DNA of 64,000 nucleotides from CAWCXF01 sp963799455 (GCA_963799455.1 CAWCXF010000007.1:248001-312000), one strand, 5' to 3'. Counted from the stretch's first letter, positions 27,426 to 36,693 are shown. Numbers and translations: made by a program. Notes: generated by a model from the sequence alone, not told the origin.

Positions 27426-27914
27426 TGGGCCCGCTCGCTTAAATTGCGGCTCGTTTAGGACGGTTGTTGCGGGCAAATTACTGTGTCTCAGTTCCTGCCA
27501 CTCGCGAGCAACGTACACTCGACGGCCCTCCGAAATCAAATGCGGCTCCTCTATGGACCGCTGACGGAACAATCACGTCGTGCGAGGCCTTACTGGCAAC
27601 AAATCGCTCTTTGAATAGCGTGACCCAAGCGGGTGTGTGCCTGGAATGTACGCTCGGGTTGCAAGCTTCGAGAGCAACTACGTGCTCGACCTCGATATTC
27701 GCGGGGCGACAGCGGCGCCGCCGGCCCCCAAGCCGCCACAACTGGCAACTCGACGCGCGATTCACGGGCGCAAACTGAGCCAGTCGATCGAGAGACAGAT
27801 TTCGAGCCGGAATCAGATTCTCGGGTTCTTGTTCTGTCTCGGCCTCGGAAGAGCGGGGCGATACAGACCCGCCTCGGTGGAAAAAGATGAGCCACTTTCC
27901 GCGGATGCTGAGTC
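27426..27914. other. 489-bp divergent intergenic region
   Basis: It lies between the surface lipoprotein and the Cys-rich protease genes. I found no convincing sigma-54 element, palindrome or small gene here. Confidence 0.4.
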
Positions 27915-29176
27915 TTGCTCTACGTGGTGCGTTATTGGTCGTACATTCCGCTCCTTCTCGCATGCGCTCCAGGCTCGCTGACACTTCAGACGGCAGAAGA
28001 AACGCGACCGCTGAGCGCCGACGCAGCGCCAGCGGACGAAGTGGAGCCGGTGGACGTTTGTGGCGATATCCGCTCGTCTCAAAAGGTCTACTACGGGACC
28101 AACGTACCTGTGTTGGTTCCGCTGACGGAGGGCGAAACGCTGGCCATCGGCTCACTGGACGGTTGTTCTGGCACGCTCATCGCGGACCAGTGGGTATTGA
28201 CCGCTCGCCATTGCCGAGTGCAGCCAGGCGCGCAGTTCTGTTTCGGACGGTTTCGCGACTCACCGCAAGCTTGCATCGGGGTCGCGGCCGTTGAATCGCA
28301 CACCGAGTCCGACATCGCGCTCTTGCTTCTTGAGCGATCAGCGTCGGAAGCAGCGCGGGGAGTGGAACCAATTTCATTTATGGTGGAGACCATGGGCGAA
28401 AGTTGGATCGGACAAGTCGTGGAGGCCGCTGGTTTTGGCGCTCAAGAGGATGGCCGCTCCGGGGAACGCAAGTTCACCGCTGAGCCTCTCGTAGATCTCG
28501 CGGAGCGAGACCTCACCATCGATGGTGAGGGTTACCGGGGAGTCTGCTTCGGGGACTCTGGTGGGCCTGTCATCGGGGTCACCCAAGATCGTAGGGTTCG
28601 GGTACTTGGCGTGCTCTCCAGAGGTCACTCTTCCTGCCTTCAGCGCGACCACTTCGCGCGCACCGATGTGGTCTCCGAGTGGATCGTCAATCACGTCGGC
28701 CCAGCGGACACAGCGAGCGCTCGTGGCTGCGGCGGTCTCGACGAAATAGGCCGGTGCAGCGGAGATCGCGCGCTCTACTGTCTGAGAATACGCTCGCCGT
28801 AGACTTCTGCGATCGGTGCGGTTGGTCGCGGGAGCAAGGTGGATACCGCTGCATCGAGGTCGACCCCTGCCGCGGCTATTCCGCCCGAGGTGCGTGCGAC
28901 GGGTCCGTCGCTCGATGGTGCGACCGTGGGCAGCTCCGAGCACGAGACTGCTTGGCTTGCGGGCAAGTATGCGCACAGGACGGGACGACGGGAGAGGCAA
29001 GCTGCATCGTCGATGAATGCCGCGACGTCGATTACCAAGGAGAATGCCGCGGGAACACTGCGACTTGGTGCGAAGACCATCGGCTGCTCCAGAGAGATTG
29101 CGCGGCCGAAGGTGCGGTGTGTCGATTTCTCGACGAGCGCGTCGGGTACTTCTGCGTGAACGAGGACTTCCGATGA
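27915..29176 (+). pseudogene. Trypsin-like (S1) lipoprotein protease with Cys-rich repeats, frameshift near 28783
   Basis: The frame from the TTG at 27915 (GTG at 27924 or 27927 equally possible) gives a short signal ending LLAC. The catalytic triad is visible: LTARHC (His), SDIALLLL (Asp) and CFGDSGGPV (Ser). The first frame stops at about 28801, but a Cys-rich repeat begun as CSGDRALYC continues in the next frame to 29176. It has more repeats, such as GACDGSVARWC and GECRGNTATWC. One lost G in CTGAG at about 28783 would join them. The stop overlaps the next ATG (ATGA). Confidence 0.7.
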
Positions 29177-29607
29177 GAGCATGCATGATTGGAGCGCTTG
29201 TTTGGGCCGCCGGGGTGGCCGGAGGATGCCGGGAGGTTGCCGAAACCCCGCCCTCGGTGTGGGTGAACGCAGCGGTCGATGCTGGACCTAACATGGAGTC
29301 GGACGCGAGGGTTCTGGAAAGAACGCCATCGGAGCCGCTGCCTGTCGCACCCGACCAGTGCGCCGTGGTCGGTCAGTGTCTTCTCGAAATGGCCGGCAGG
29401 GCGGGCGAACAGGCCGATGATTACGACTTGGTCTCGAGCTGTTTCTTCGTGGACTATACGCCCAAGCGCTTCGCGGCTTGTGCAGTCGAGCGTCGAGGTC
29501 TCGCGTGCTTCGCTGCTTGGGAAGGTTGCGCGCGCCCCGAGGCAAGTGACACCGTCGAAAGCTGCATCGGTTTCGGCGGCGGTCTCAGCTGCTACGCCCG
29601 TGACTAA
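29173..29607 (+). CDS. Small Cys-rich lipoprotein
   Basis: The ATG at 29173 overlaps the stop of the protease gene, so the two are translationally coupled. The signal ends in the lipobox VAGGC. The 144-residue product has an Asp/Ser/Glu linker and then at least eight Cys (QCAVVGQC, SSCFF, ACAVERRGLACF, EGCARP), spaced as in a disulfide-rich extracellular domain. I do not recognise a family. Context suggests a partner or inhibitor of the protease, but that is a guess. Confidence 0.65.
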   Translation: MRACMIGALVWAAGVAGGCREVAETPPSVWVNAAVDAGPNMESDARVLERTPSEPLPVAPDQCAVVGQCLLEMAGRAGEQADDYDLVSSCFFVDYTPKRFAACAVERRGLACFAAWEGCARPEASDTVESCIGFGGGLSCYARD

Positions 29608-29612
29608 CCGTA

Positions 29613-29661
29613 TCTTTCCGGAACCGTTTCTTTCCGGAACCGTTTCTTTCCGGAACCGTTT
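29613..29661. repeat. Tandem repeat, 3 x 16 bp
   Basis: The unit CTTTCCGGAACCGTTT is repeated three times without change. Each unit holds half-sites of the GGAAC/GTTCC palindrome, and the last copy runs into a perfect site at 29652-29668. Confidence 0.85.
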
Positions 29662-29937
29662 CCGTTCCATAGCAACCGTTTCGTAGCGTCATCGCTTCGG
29701 CCAAAGTCAACGTCTCGCGTTTTCGGGTTTGGAAATTGGAGCGTCGACAAGCGGGTCCTATCCGACTAGCACTTTCGTGTTTTCGGCCTGTAATACAGAC
29801 CCATCGAGGCTTCGTGCCGGATCCGTTCCGATGCGGATCGTAGGTGCGGGCGGCTTCCGGAGGCGACGAGCTCGGGTGTCACGCGCTGTCGATGAGAGCC
29901 TGATGCATGAGACATCTGCACTGGCACGTCGGTTGCA
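29652..29937 (+). promoter_or_regulatory. GGAAC-N7-GTTCC site and sigma-54 promoter (ECF sigma gene)
   Basis: Perfect palindrome at 29652-29668. On the reverse strand it reads GGAACGGAAACGGTTCC, matching the consensus. TGGCACGTCGGTTGC at 29922-29936 is a perfect -24/-12 promoter. The gap between them is 253 bp. The predicted start at about 29948 is 3 nt before ATG 29951. Nothing else was seen in this 343-bp gap besides the tandem repeat. Confidence 0.7.
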
Positions 29938-29950
29938 AACTTACTTAGGC

Positions 29951-30649
29951 ATGCCTTCAATCGAACGCTCGCTGCGTCCCCGTCCGAACCCTGACCCACG
30001 CGCGATGAAGGCGTCGTCTCGTCTACTTCGTGTGCCCAGCATGAGCACGGAGCGTGCGCCGGCCGCGAGCGAGCAGGGAGACCAGCAAGCGACTAATCCC
30101 GATGCGCTCTGCCGAGACTACTTAGCCGTCGTTCGTCGATTGGTGAGGCGCTCGCTGGGCGAGGATGCCGACGCGGACGATATCGTCCAGAAAGCGATGA
30201 TGCGCATCATTGCGCGGGCTCACACGGTGAGGGACCTGTCGGCTCTCGGGGGCTGGGTTCGATGCCTGACCTTGAACGTGATTCGCACCGAGACTCGCGC
30301 TCGAGCCAACCAGGCGGCGACGCTCGCGGCTTCCGAGCAAGTTGATCGTTGTGCGAGCACGACGACCTCGGAGGTCGAGTGTCCACATCTACAGGAGGCC
30401 ATTGAGACCGTTCTCCATCGTCTGCCTGCGGACGAGCGAACAGCGCTGACGATGCGGTGCATTGAAGAGAGAACTCTAAGCGACGTTGCGGCCCGGTGTG
30501 GGTGGTCTCTTGCGACGACCAAACGCCGCATCGCGAAGAGCACTGACAACTTTCGCAAGATCGCGGGAAGACAGCCGGCGATCCGCGAATATTTCGATGA
30601 ATGCGGCCTCACCCTCGAGCCGCTGTCCTCGTCGGCGATAGCGCCCTGA
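29951..30649 (+). CDS. ECF-type RNA polymerase sigma factor
   Basis: The ATG at 29951 sits 3 nt after the predicted sigma-54 transcription start, so I prefer it to the later ATGs at 30005 and 30041. The 232-residue product has a short N-terminal extension, sigma region 2 (LCRDYLAVVRRLVRRSLGE, ADDIVQKAMMRII) and region 4 (LHRLPADERTALTMRC, SDVAARCGWSLATTKRRIAK), the helix-turn-helix that reads the -35 box. No anti-sigma gene is adjacent. Control by sigma-54 would make a cascade in which one alternative sigma factor makes another. Confidence 0.85.
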   Translation: MPSIERSLRPRPNPDPRAMKASSRLLRVPSMSTERAPAASEQGDQQATNPDALCRDYLAVVRRLVRRSLGEDADADDIVQKAMMRIIARAHTVRDLSALGGWVRCLTLNVIRTETRARANQAATLAASEQVDRCASTTTSEVECPHLQEAIETVLHRLPADERTALTMRCIEERTLSDVAARCGWSLATTKRRIAKSTDNFRKIAGRQPAIREYFDECGLTLEPLSSSAIAP

Positions 30650-30836
30650 GCGATGTCCCGTTTTCGCTTCTTTTCGGGGTCTCCCGACTCCGCTACTCGC
30701 CATTGTCTCACGCTCGAAAATGTCCGCGTCGGATCGCTCTCGCTCTGATTGATGCTCGACGTCGCGACCGGGTGCGGCTCATTTCTACATAAGGGATCCG
30801 ACGGCGGCGTAGGTGGGGGCTCCCGTCGACATCGGA

Positions 30837-30905
30837 AGAACGAGATCGGTTCCGAATCCCGGTTTACTCCGGGTTCAGGTTCTCTGATTCGGGCACGGAT
30901 ACTGC
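30837..30905 (+). promoter_or_regulatory. Palindromic site and sigma-54 promoter (DUF1592/DUF1552 operon 1)
   Basis: The site at 30837-30853 reads AGAACGAGATCGGTTCC, one mismatch from the consensus. GGGCACGGATACTGC (30891-30905) has GG and GC 10 nt apart. The gap is 37 bp. The predicted start at about 30917 is 3 nt before ATG 30920. Confidence 0.6.
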
Positions 30906-30919
30906 ACCGTCTACAACCT

Positions 30920-31090
30920 ATGAGGTGGTCAGCCCTTCGGCCCGCATTCGGGAAACGCCGCGTCCGTGCGAAGGCGCGCCTCCGCATTGATGACGAATTC
31001 TCCAACGTCGCGAACGAACTGTCGCTCGGCGGACCGACCGCGCAGGCTGCGATGCAACGTCGCGAAACGAGGATAGACGAATGGGCATAA
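30920..31090 (+). CDS. Putative leaderless small protein upstream of DUF1592 gene (56 aa)
   Basis: The ATG at 30920 lies 3 nt after the predicted sigma-54 transcription start. The frame runs for 56 basic residues and ends at TAA 31090, overlapping the first 10 bases of the DUF1592 lipoprotein gene in another frame. The sequence (many Arg, then an acidic middle) is not like any family I know. It may be a real small protein, a leader that couples translation to the next gene, or chance. The position is what makes it worth recording. Confidence 0.35.
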   Translation: MRWSALRPAFGKRRVRAKARLRIDDEFSNVANELSLGGPTAQAAMQRRETRIDEWA

Positions 31091-32730
31091 GCAGAGTCGG
31101 CGTGGTGACAATCGCATGGACCCTTGGGCTGGGGAGCTGCACTGGCGTGATTGAAGGCGCCTCCCCGGAAGACGAAGCCGGTCTTACGACCCCGACGGGT
31201 GAGGGCCCGGCCGGTCCCGAGACCTCGATTCCTCGATTTCTATTGGACCCGACGGGCCCCGACCAGCGCCCAGGGGTCCGTCGACTCTCAAAGCCTGAGC
31301 TTGCCGCACTCTTCGAGGCCATAAGCGGAATCGCGCCCGACTTGTCGGAGGTCCCGGTCGGCGAGGAACTCGCGGGTCTCCGTGGAGACGCTGCCAGTTT
31401 TGCGATTGCGGACCCAACGGTCGTTCAAGCCATTCTCCGCGCCGCTACGGAGGTGGCTCGGCGCAGCGACCTGGACAGCTATTTCGCCTGCGGTTCGCAG
31501 TGCACGTCGGACGAAATTCGTCGCTTTCTGGAGAACGCGTTCACTCGTCCAGTAGAAGACGAACTTCTCGAAACGTACCGATCCGTATACGACAGCCAGC
31601 GGCTTCGACTGGACCACGACTTCGCGCGCCGCGCGGTCATGCAAGCGGCGCTCCTATCGCCGTTTGTGTTGTATCGAACCGAAGTGGGTGTTGAAGGCAC
31701 GCTGACGGCGTCTGAGCGTGCAAAAAAGCTCTCGTACTTCTTGTGGGGCCTACCACCCGACGCCCAGCTCACTTCCTTGGCATTGGACGGGTCACTGGCG
31801 GACGATGGTGTTTTCGAAGATCAAGCTGAGCGAATGCTGGCCGACCCACGGACCGAGCGCGGACTCCGCAACTTCATCTATGACTGGCTCGGCCTCGACC
31901 ATGTGGCGCTCGAGAGCGTTGAAGGGTTCGACCGGCTTCCGAACGGCTTTGAAGACTCGATGGTCCGCGAGGTTGATAGGATGATCGACCACGTCCTCTT
32001 CGAACAAGGGCTCGGTCTTCGCCAGCTCTTCCTGCAGGAGTCGACATTCGTGGATGCTTCCTTGGCGGAGCACTACGGCCTCGAGGGTGCGGAAGACTTG
32101 AATGGCTTCTCGGAGGTGTCGCTCGCGGGAACTGAACGGCAGGGTATTCTTACGACGGCACTCGTGCTGGCTTCCCATGGCAAAGCGAATGGCCGCTCTC
32201 CGATGCAACGGGGTGCATTCGTGGTCGGGCAAGTGCTCTGTACAGGGTTTCCGCTGGACGCAGGTCCGGCGCAGATGAGCCTTCCACAGGGCGACGATGT
32301 CTCGTTTCGAGAACGCTTCCAGCTTCTTGAGCAACGAAGCGACTGCGGAACATGCCATCGGATGATCAACGTGGGTTTCGCCTTCGACATCTTTGACAAC
32401 GTGGGCCGCCGATGGCCGGAAGATTTCGTATCTGCCACCGAGGCCACGGGGCAGTTCGACCTCGCGCCACACCCAGCGTTCTCCTTTGACTCAACCCGCG
32501 AGGCAGTCGCGGGCATCGCCGCGCACCCAGCACTGGGATCATGCTTCACCGCACAGCTTTTCCGGCACGCACAAGGCACCTTGCCGAACGCAGGCGACGC
32601 GCCCCTCATCCGTGAACTCGAAGAGCGGTTCGACGAGTCTAACGGCGACGTTCGCGACGCCCTCCGTACCATCGTGTATTCGGATCGCTTTCGCAGTACC
32701 CGCATCTCGCCGCCAAGGGAGAATCCTTGA
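31081..32730 (+). CDS. DUF1592/DUF1588/DUF1585 lipoprotein (operon 1)
   Basis: The 549-residue lipoprotein has a signal ending LGLGSC. Its domains run in the usual order: the N-terminal helical block with RRLSKPELAALF, DUF1595 (FLENAFTRPVEDELLETY), DUF1592 (KLSYFLWGLPPDAQL), DUF1588 with RQGILTTALVLASHG and the CGTCHRMI motif near residue 421, and DUF1585 at the C-terminus. The CxxCH resembles a cytochrome c haem site, but whether haem binds is unknown. These proteins are always paired with a Tat-exported DUF1552 protein, as here, where the stop overlaps the next ATG (TGATG). Confidence 0.9.
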   Translation: MGISRVGVVTIAWTLGLGSCTGVIEGASPEDEAGLTTPTGEGPAGPETSIPRFLLDPTGPDQRPGVRRLSKPELAALFEAISGIAPDLSEVPVGEELAGLRGDAASFAIADPTVVQAILRAATEVARRSDLDSYFACGSQCTSDEIRRFLENAFTRPVEDELLETYRSVYDSQRLRLDHDFARRAVMQAALLSPFVLYRTEVGVEGTLTASERAKKLSYFLWGLPPDAQLTSLALDGSLADDGVFEDQAERMLADPRTERGLRNFIYDWLGLDHVALESVEGFDRLPNGFEDSMVREVDRMIDHVLFEQGLGLRQLFLQESTFVDASLAEHYGLEGAEDLNGFSEVSLAGTERQGILTTALVLASHGKANGRSPMQRGAFVVGQVLCTGFPLDAGPAQMSLPQGDDVSFRERFQLLEQRSDCGTCHRMINVGFAFDIFDNVGRRWPEDFVSATEATGQFDLAPHPAFSFDSTREAVAGIAAHPALGSCFTAQLFRHAQGTLPNAGDAPLIRELEERFDESNGDVRDALRTIVYSDRFRSTRISPPRENP

Positions 32731-34118
32731 TGTCCAAGTCGAAACGTCGTGATTTCCTTCGCAACTCCGCGCTCGCGGGCCTGCTGGCACCAGTCGCCGC
32801 TCTCTGGCCAGACCTGCCAGAAGCACGAGCCCAGGACGAGCGCACGAATATGGTGCTCGTCTACCTGCCGAACGGTAGCGTTCCCGGAAATCCATTCCTG
32901 AACCCCGGCGTTCGACCGGATTTTGCAGAGGGTTTTCGTCCTTACAACGAGTTCAGCGACCGCACGATCGCCTTCCGGGAGTACGCGACCGACTCCTTTA
33001 TGGCGGCGGAGTACCGAGGGGAACATCGGGGCCACTTGGCCGGCGGCATGACGATGTTCAGCGGTCAGGTGCCGATTTCCGTCGGCGCCATGGGCGGTCA
33101 AGCGCCCACCGTCGACCAAATCGTGGCGTGGGATTACCTCGAACGGGGAATCGTGACCAATCCGCTTCGAAAGTCACTGAACGTACGCATCGGCGACAGC
33201 AGCCTGTGGATCGATCAGACCTTCGTGCAGACACCGCCGGACTACCGACTCGGTCAGACGTACAACCGGACACTCAGCGGCGTATCGCAGGTCGTGCAAC
33301 CGCAGCGAGGTTTCGACCAGCTCTTCGGCGACATCGCGGCGATGAACGGGGGCGCGAGCGTCGATGAACTCTGGGCCCACGGCCGAAGCATCCTGGATAT
33401 GCCAGCGGCGGAAATTCGATCTGTTCGATCACAGATGCCCTCCGAGGGACAACATGTCCTCGCGCAGCATCTCGACGCACTACGTGACCTCGAGCGGGGA
33501 TTCGAGGCCGAGGCGGGCCGCGAGGACGCGCTACTTGAAACGCCCAGTGCGCCCGGCGAGATGGATGTCGGCCCGGAGAACTACGAGCGCGTCTTCGAGC
33601 ACTGGGCTCGGCTCATCGACGCTGCGTTTCGCCTTGATAGGACTCGCATCGTCTCGATACAGTTCGGAGGACTGGCGAGTCGTTTCCGGATCCCATCACT
33701 CGGTCTATCGGGCGCGGGTGGAACCGACTTTCATAGCATCAGTCACCACAGCCACTCAGACGTACCAAAGTTCATGAACTGGTTCGCGGAGCGTGTCGCA
33801 TCACTTCTTCGCCGGCTGCGCGGAGATGAAGGCGGAACGGATATTCTTAGTCGCTCAGCCGTCATGGTCGGCATGGAGTTTGGAAGTGGGGGCGGTGATC
33901 ATTCGAACCGTGACATGCCGGTCACGATCTTTGGGGAGTGCGGCGGCTACTTCGACACCGGAAAAGTCGTGACGTACGGAAATGGGATCGAGTCCTATCG
34001 AAAACACACTGGAACGCTTCTCGGAATGGCGAGAGCCATGGGCACCGATGTCGACGCGATTGGCCACCCCAATGCTATGTACCAGGCAGGGGTGCCGGAT
34101 GAGCTGCGTCGCCGCTAG
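32730..34118 (+). CDS. DUF1552 Tat-exported protein (operon 1)
   Basis: The ATG at 32730 shares one base with the DUF1592 stop. A TTG three bases upstream is unlikely. The N-terminus has a Tat motif (KRRDFLRN) and a hydrophobic stretch ending at an Ala-rich cleavage site. The body shows MVLVYLPNGSVP, HLAGGMTMFSG, QHLDALRDLERGF and MEFGSGGGDHSN, typical of DUF1552 proteins, which look distantly like sulfatase/DUF1501 folds. Activity is unknown; folded export suggests a cofactor or metal. The 463-residue frame is intact. Confidence 0.88.
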   Translation: MSKSKRRDFLRNSALAGLLAPVAALWPDLPEARAQDERTNMVLVYLPNGSVPGNPFLNPGVRPDFAEGFRPYNEFSDRTIAFREYATDSFMAAEYRGEHRGHLAGGMTMFSGQVPISVGAMGGQAPTVDQIVAWDYLERGIVTNPLRKSLNVRIGDSSLWIDQTFVQTPPDYRLGQTYNRTLSGVSQVVQPQRGFDQLFGDIAAMNGGASVDELWAHGRSILDMPAAEIRSVRSQMPSEGQHVLAQHLDALRDLERGFEAEAGREDALLETPSAPGEMDVGPENYERVFEHWARLIDAAFRLDRTRIVSIQFGGLASRFRIPSLGLSGAGGTDFHSISHHSHSDVPKFMNWFAERVASLLRRLRGDEGGTDILSRSAVMVGMEFGSGGGDHSNRDMPVTIFGECGGYFDTGKVVTYGNGIESYRKHTGTLLGMARAMGTDVDAIGHPNAMYQAGVPDELRRR

Positions 34119-34188
34119 AAGGCGCGGCGAGGTGATGAAGGCGCGGGCGGCGGCGACAGAGAACGAACGCGCGCTTCCCGTCAGACCA

Positions 34189-34746
34189 CTACGGTGTCCA
34201 TCGCCACAGTTGGTTGGTGGGTCCATTTCGGACGTTTACGCCGGCCGCCAGCACCTCGGTTCCCGTCCACACGACTGCGTGGCGCACGGATGTTCGAGTC
34301 GGCGCGCCAATTTCCGCGATAGGCCTCAGCGAGGCATGGAACCACGCGAAGGTGACGCGTACACGTTGTCACCGCCGACTGCGACGAACTCCACGCCAGT
34401 CCATACAGCGTTGGCTCCGCATCGAGGAGCGGATGTGGTCGGCGTCATCGACTGCCATCGATTCGTTGTTGGATTGAAGGTCGCTCCGTCGGCGTAGGTA
34501 CGCCTTGCGGAAGTAGAGTTGTCTCGGCCGCCTTAAACGATAGTCCTCTTGAACCCCCGAGTCGGGAGCTGATGCATCGGCAGGTGCGGCTTCGCGCGGG
34601 CCCGTATCGGCAGTCGGGACGTCGTCAGGTGTCGCGGCATCGCTTCCGGTAGCTGAGTCCGGGCCGTCTGTCGCGCTGCCTTCCCCACAGCCAATGAGTC
34701 CAATGACTCCCACGAGAGAGTGGTTGGCGCAGCTAGTATTCTTCAT
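34189..34746 (-). pseudogene. Kelch-repeat lipoprotein, broken by several frameshifts
   Basis: The start at 34746 (or the ATG at 34752) gives a lipoprotein signal ending GLIGC and a long Asp/Ala/Thr linker. After GVQED the first frame turns Arg-rich. Kelch-like blocks are found in other frames: TYADGATFNPTTNRWQSM with ANAVWTGVEFVAVGG, then APTRTSVRHAVVWTGTEV, ending at a TAG at 34189. At least two frame changes are needed, and the propeller would have too few blades, so a decayed gene is likelier than a single error. It still has a sigma-54 promoter and palindrome upstream. Confidence 0.6.
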
Positions 34747-34832
34747 AGTCATACTCGTTTCATGCTCGGTCGCCTTCTTCCGTCCAGTGCATGCGCGTCC
34801 AAGCGTGCGTGCACCTCAAGCCTGGGAACCAA

Positions 34833-34903
34833 GCAGTATTCGTGCCGCCCTTTGGGACGGGGCCGAGACGGTTATGTTAGGGAGGCGGAACCGATCTCGT
34901 TCC
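34833..34903 (-). promoter_or_regulatory. Sigma-54 promoter and palindromic site (Kelch lipoprotein)
   Basis: CGGCACGAATACTGC (34847-34833, minus) has the -24/-12 spacing. A perfect GGAAC-N7-GTTCC lies at 34887-34903; its reverse strand core GAGATCG is identical to that of the site at 30837. The gap is 39 bp. The predicted start at about 34821 is 2 nt before a TTG and 7 nt before a GTG, both opening only very short frames. Confidence 0.6.
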
Positions 34904-34942
34904 GGAACGACGATTCAGACCCCTGCGGACGTTCGGACGACC

Positions 34943-36460
34943 CTACTCAGATGCGTAGTTCCGGCGCACCCGGCTGAGTCGGGCGTGATCGACCTCGATG
35001 CCGTGCAGGGCACCGCTGACGGGCTCGTGTGTCCCCGGCGCAGACTGGTACGAACCTGCGCCGAAAACGAACGGGTTGTCGGTGCCGTCGACTCCGTCCC
35101 CGATGCTTGGCCCTCCGCACTCCGCGTCGGAACCGAACAGGTTAATGGTGCCCGCGAAGGTCTGCAGGACGCCATCGATCCACAACTCGAGCCCGGCGGC
35201 TCCAAAGTTGATTCCGACGCGGTGCCAGTCTTCGTCTTCCAAGGGCGGACTGCATAGGTGGAGCTCTCGAAGGGGGCCCTGCATGCGCAAAGCGAGGTTC
35301 CCAGCGCCGGTTCGAAAGAGCGTCAGCTGCCCCGGCGTCATATCGCTGACTTCATCCCTCGACAAGATGCCGTGGTAAGCGCCGTCTCGCGGGGGAAGTC
35401 GCACCCAGAAGTCGATAGACCCGTCGGAGATGAAGTGCGCGGGCGCAGACGGGACGAGGAAGTAGCCCTCGGAACCCGTCGAGCCCGCGGTCTGGAGAAC
35501 CGCGCCCCCGCAGGGAGAGGAGCCTGCCGTGAGAGATGCGTTGTCCAGGGTCCCCGCCCAGCCTGCGCGGTCCGTTGCCGTCTCGAAGTCGTAGAGAAAG
35601 ACCGTGTCCGGGTCCTCGACGGGGCATCCTGGGACGCCCGCGTCGGTGGCGTCTGGACCCGCGTCTGGACCCGCGTCTGGGCCAGCGTCTGGGCCGGCGT
35701 CGTCCGTGCCGGTGTCCATGGGTCCGGCATCGACAGCGGCGTCGATAGTCCTCGCGTGGCAGCCAACTTCAGGCTCGCAATACTCTCCTGCCGAACATGA
35801 TTCGTCATTCGCACGGAAGAAGCAGGAGCCGCTCAAGCAGACTCCGGCCGCGCAAGCTGCGGGCGGAGCATCACACTCCTCGTCGCTAACGCACTGGTCC
35901 ACCGTGCGGCACTCCGGCTCTGTGCCGAGCACGCAGCGGGGGTCCACGCATTGACCGCTGAAGCACTCTGTCTCGCCCGCGGATTGGACTGGACTGGGAC
36001 AGACGACTTCTCGGCAGCTGCGGAACAGCGAGACGTTCACGGTAAAGTTCTGGGACTGTGCAAGGACGACGGTGCGGGCCGCAACCGGTACGCCATCGAA
36101 TCCGATGGCGGACACGGTGACGCGCCGAGCCGACGCTTTGGGAAGCGACTCGAACTCGGCCACACGCATCGCCGTCAAGTCGGGAGGGCCCGCTGCGCGA
36201 TTCGTCATCGGCGCGCCGGGTTCGTGCAGCTCCACTTCGACGAACGCGTAATCGATGCCGGCTCGGTAGTCCGTGGTCAAGAGAACGACCAGGTCTACAC
36301 TCTCCGCCGACGTGCATGAGCCGCTCAGGAGCGCTGTGACGCACGCCAACACGCCCTGAAGAACAACCAAATAGGTCAGCAGACCCGGACTGGCTTCTGA
36401 AGAAGGGTTCGGATCACCAACGCCTCCTAGCTGACCGTTCGACTGCGTCAGAGTACCCAC
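34943..36460 (-). CDS. Modular surface lipoprotein: shared N-module plus LamG-like C-module
   Basis: The first in-frame ATG is at 36460. The hydrophobic signal (VLACVTALLSGSC) starts only near residue 35, so a GTG or TTG inside may be the true start. Residues about 50-260 repeat the N-module of the protein at 25719-27425: a VDLVVLLTTDYRAGI beta domain, then Cys-rich CVDPRCVLGTEPECR. A DAGP repeat linker (about 12-bp DNA repeats near 35650-35700) leads to a LamG/concanavalin-like domain (SIDFWVRLPP, WHRVGINF, LELWIDGV). Such domains bind sugars or proteins. Role is unknown. Confidence 0.75.
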   Translation of the reverse strand: MGTLTQSNGQLGGVGDPNPSSEASPGLLTYLVVLQGVLACVTALLSGSCTSAESVDLVVLLTTDYRAGIDYAFVEVELHEPGAPMTNRAAGPPDLTAMRVAEFESLPKASARRVTVSAIGFDGVPVAARTVVLAQSQNFTVNVSLFRSCREVVCPSPVQSAGETECFSGQCVDPRCVLGTEPECRTVDQCVSDEECDAPPAACAAGVCLSGSCFFRANDESCSAGEYCEPEVGCHARTIDAAVDAGPMDTGTDDAGPDAGPDAGPDAGPDATDAGVPGCPVEDPDTVFLYDFETATDRAGWAGTLDNASLTAGSSPCGGAVLQTAGSTGSEGYFLVPSAPAHFISDGSIDFWVRLPPRDGAYHGILSRDEVSDMTPGQLTLFRTGAGNLALRMQGPLRELHLCSPPLEDEDWHRVGINFGAAGLELWIDGVLQTFAGTINLFGSDAECGGPSIGDGVDGTDNPFVFGAGSYQSAPGTHEPVSGALHGIEVDHARLSRVRRNYASE

Positions 36461-36693
36461 CTGAAGTAGGTTACCTTAAGTCGTCGACGAGATCTTCGGA
36501 TCAGCCATTTTAGGCAGCATCACTCTTGAACTGGCGCTCATGTTTCCGCAACTCGTGCCGAACCGTCCAGGCAACCGCTGCGGTTTGACGCGCTCGCTGT
36601 ATCCAGATGTAAAGAAATGTGAGCCGCTTTGCGACGTCATTCGGTCCTCTAACGCGACGACAGCGATCACCGCTGGCGCGAAGGAAGATGATG

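Noticed and set aside
32340..32360. CxxCH motif as evidence for a c-type cytochrome
   Set aside because: It is a fixed part of DUF1588; without other cytochrome features haem binding cannot be claimed.
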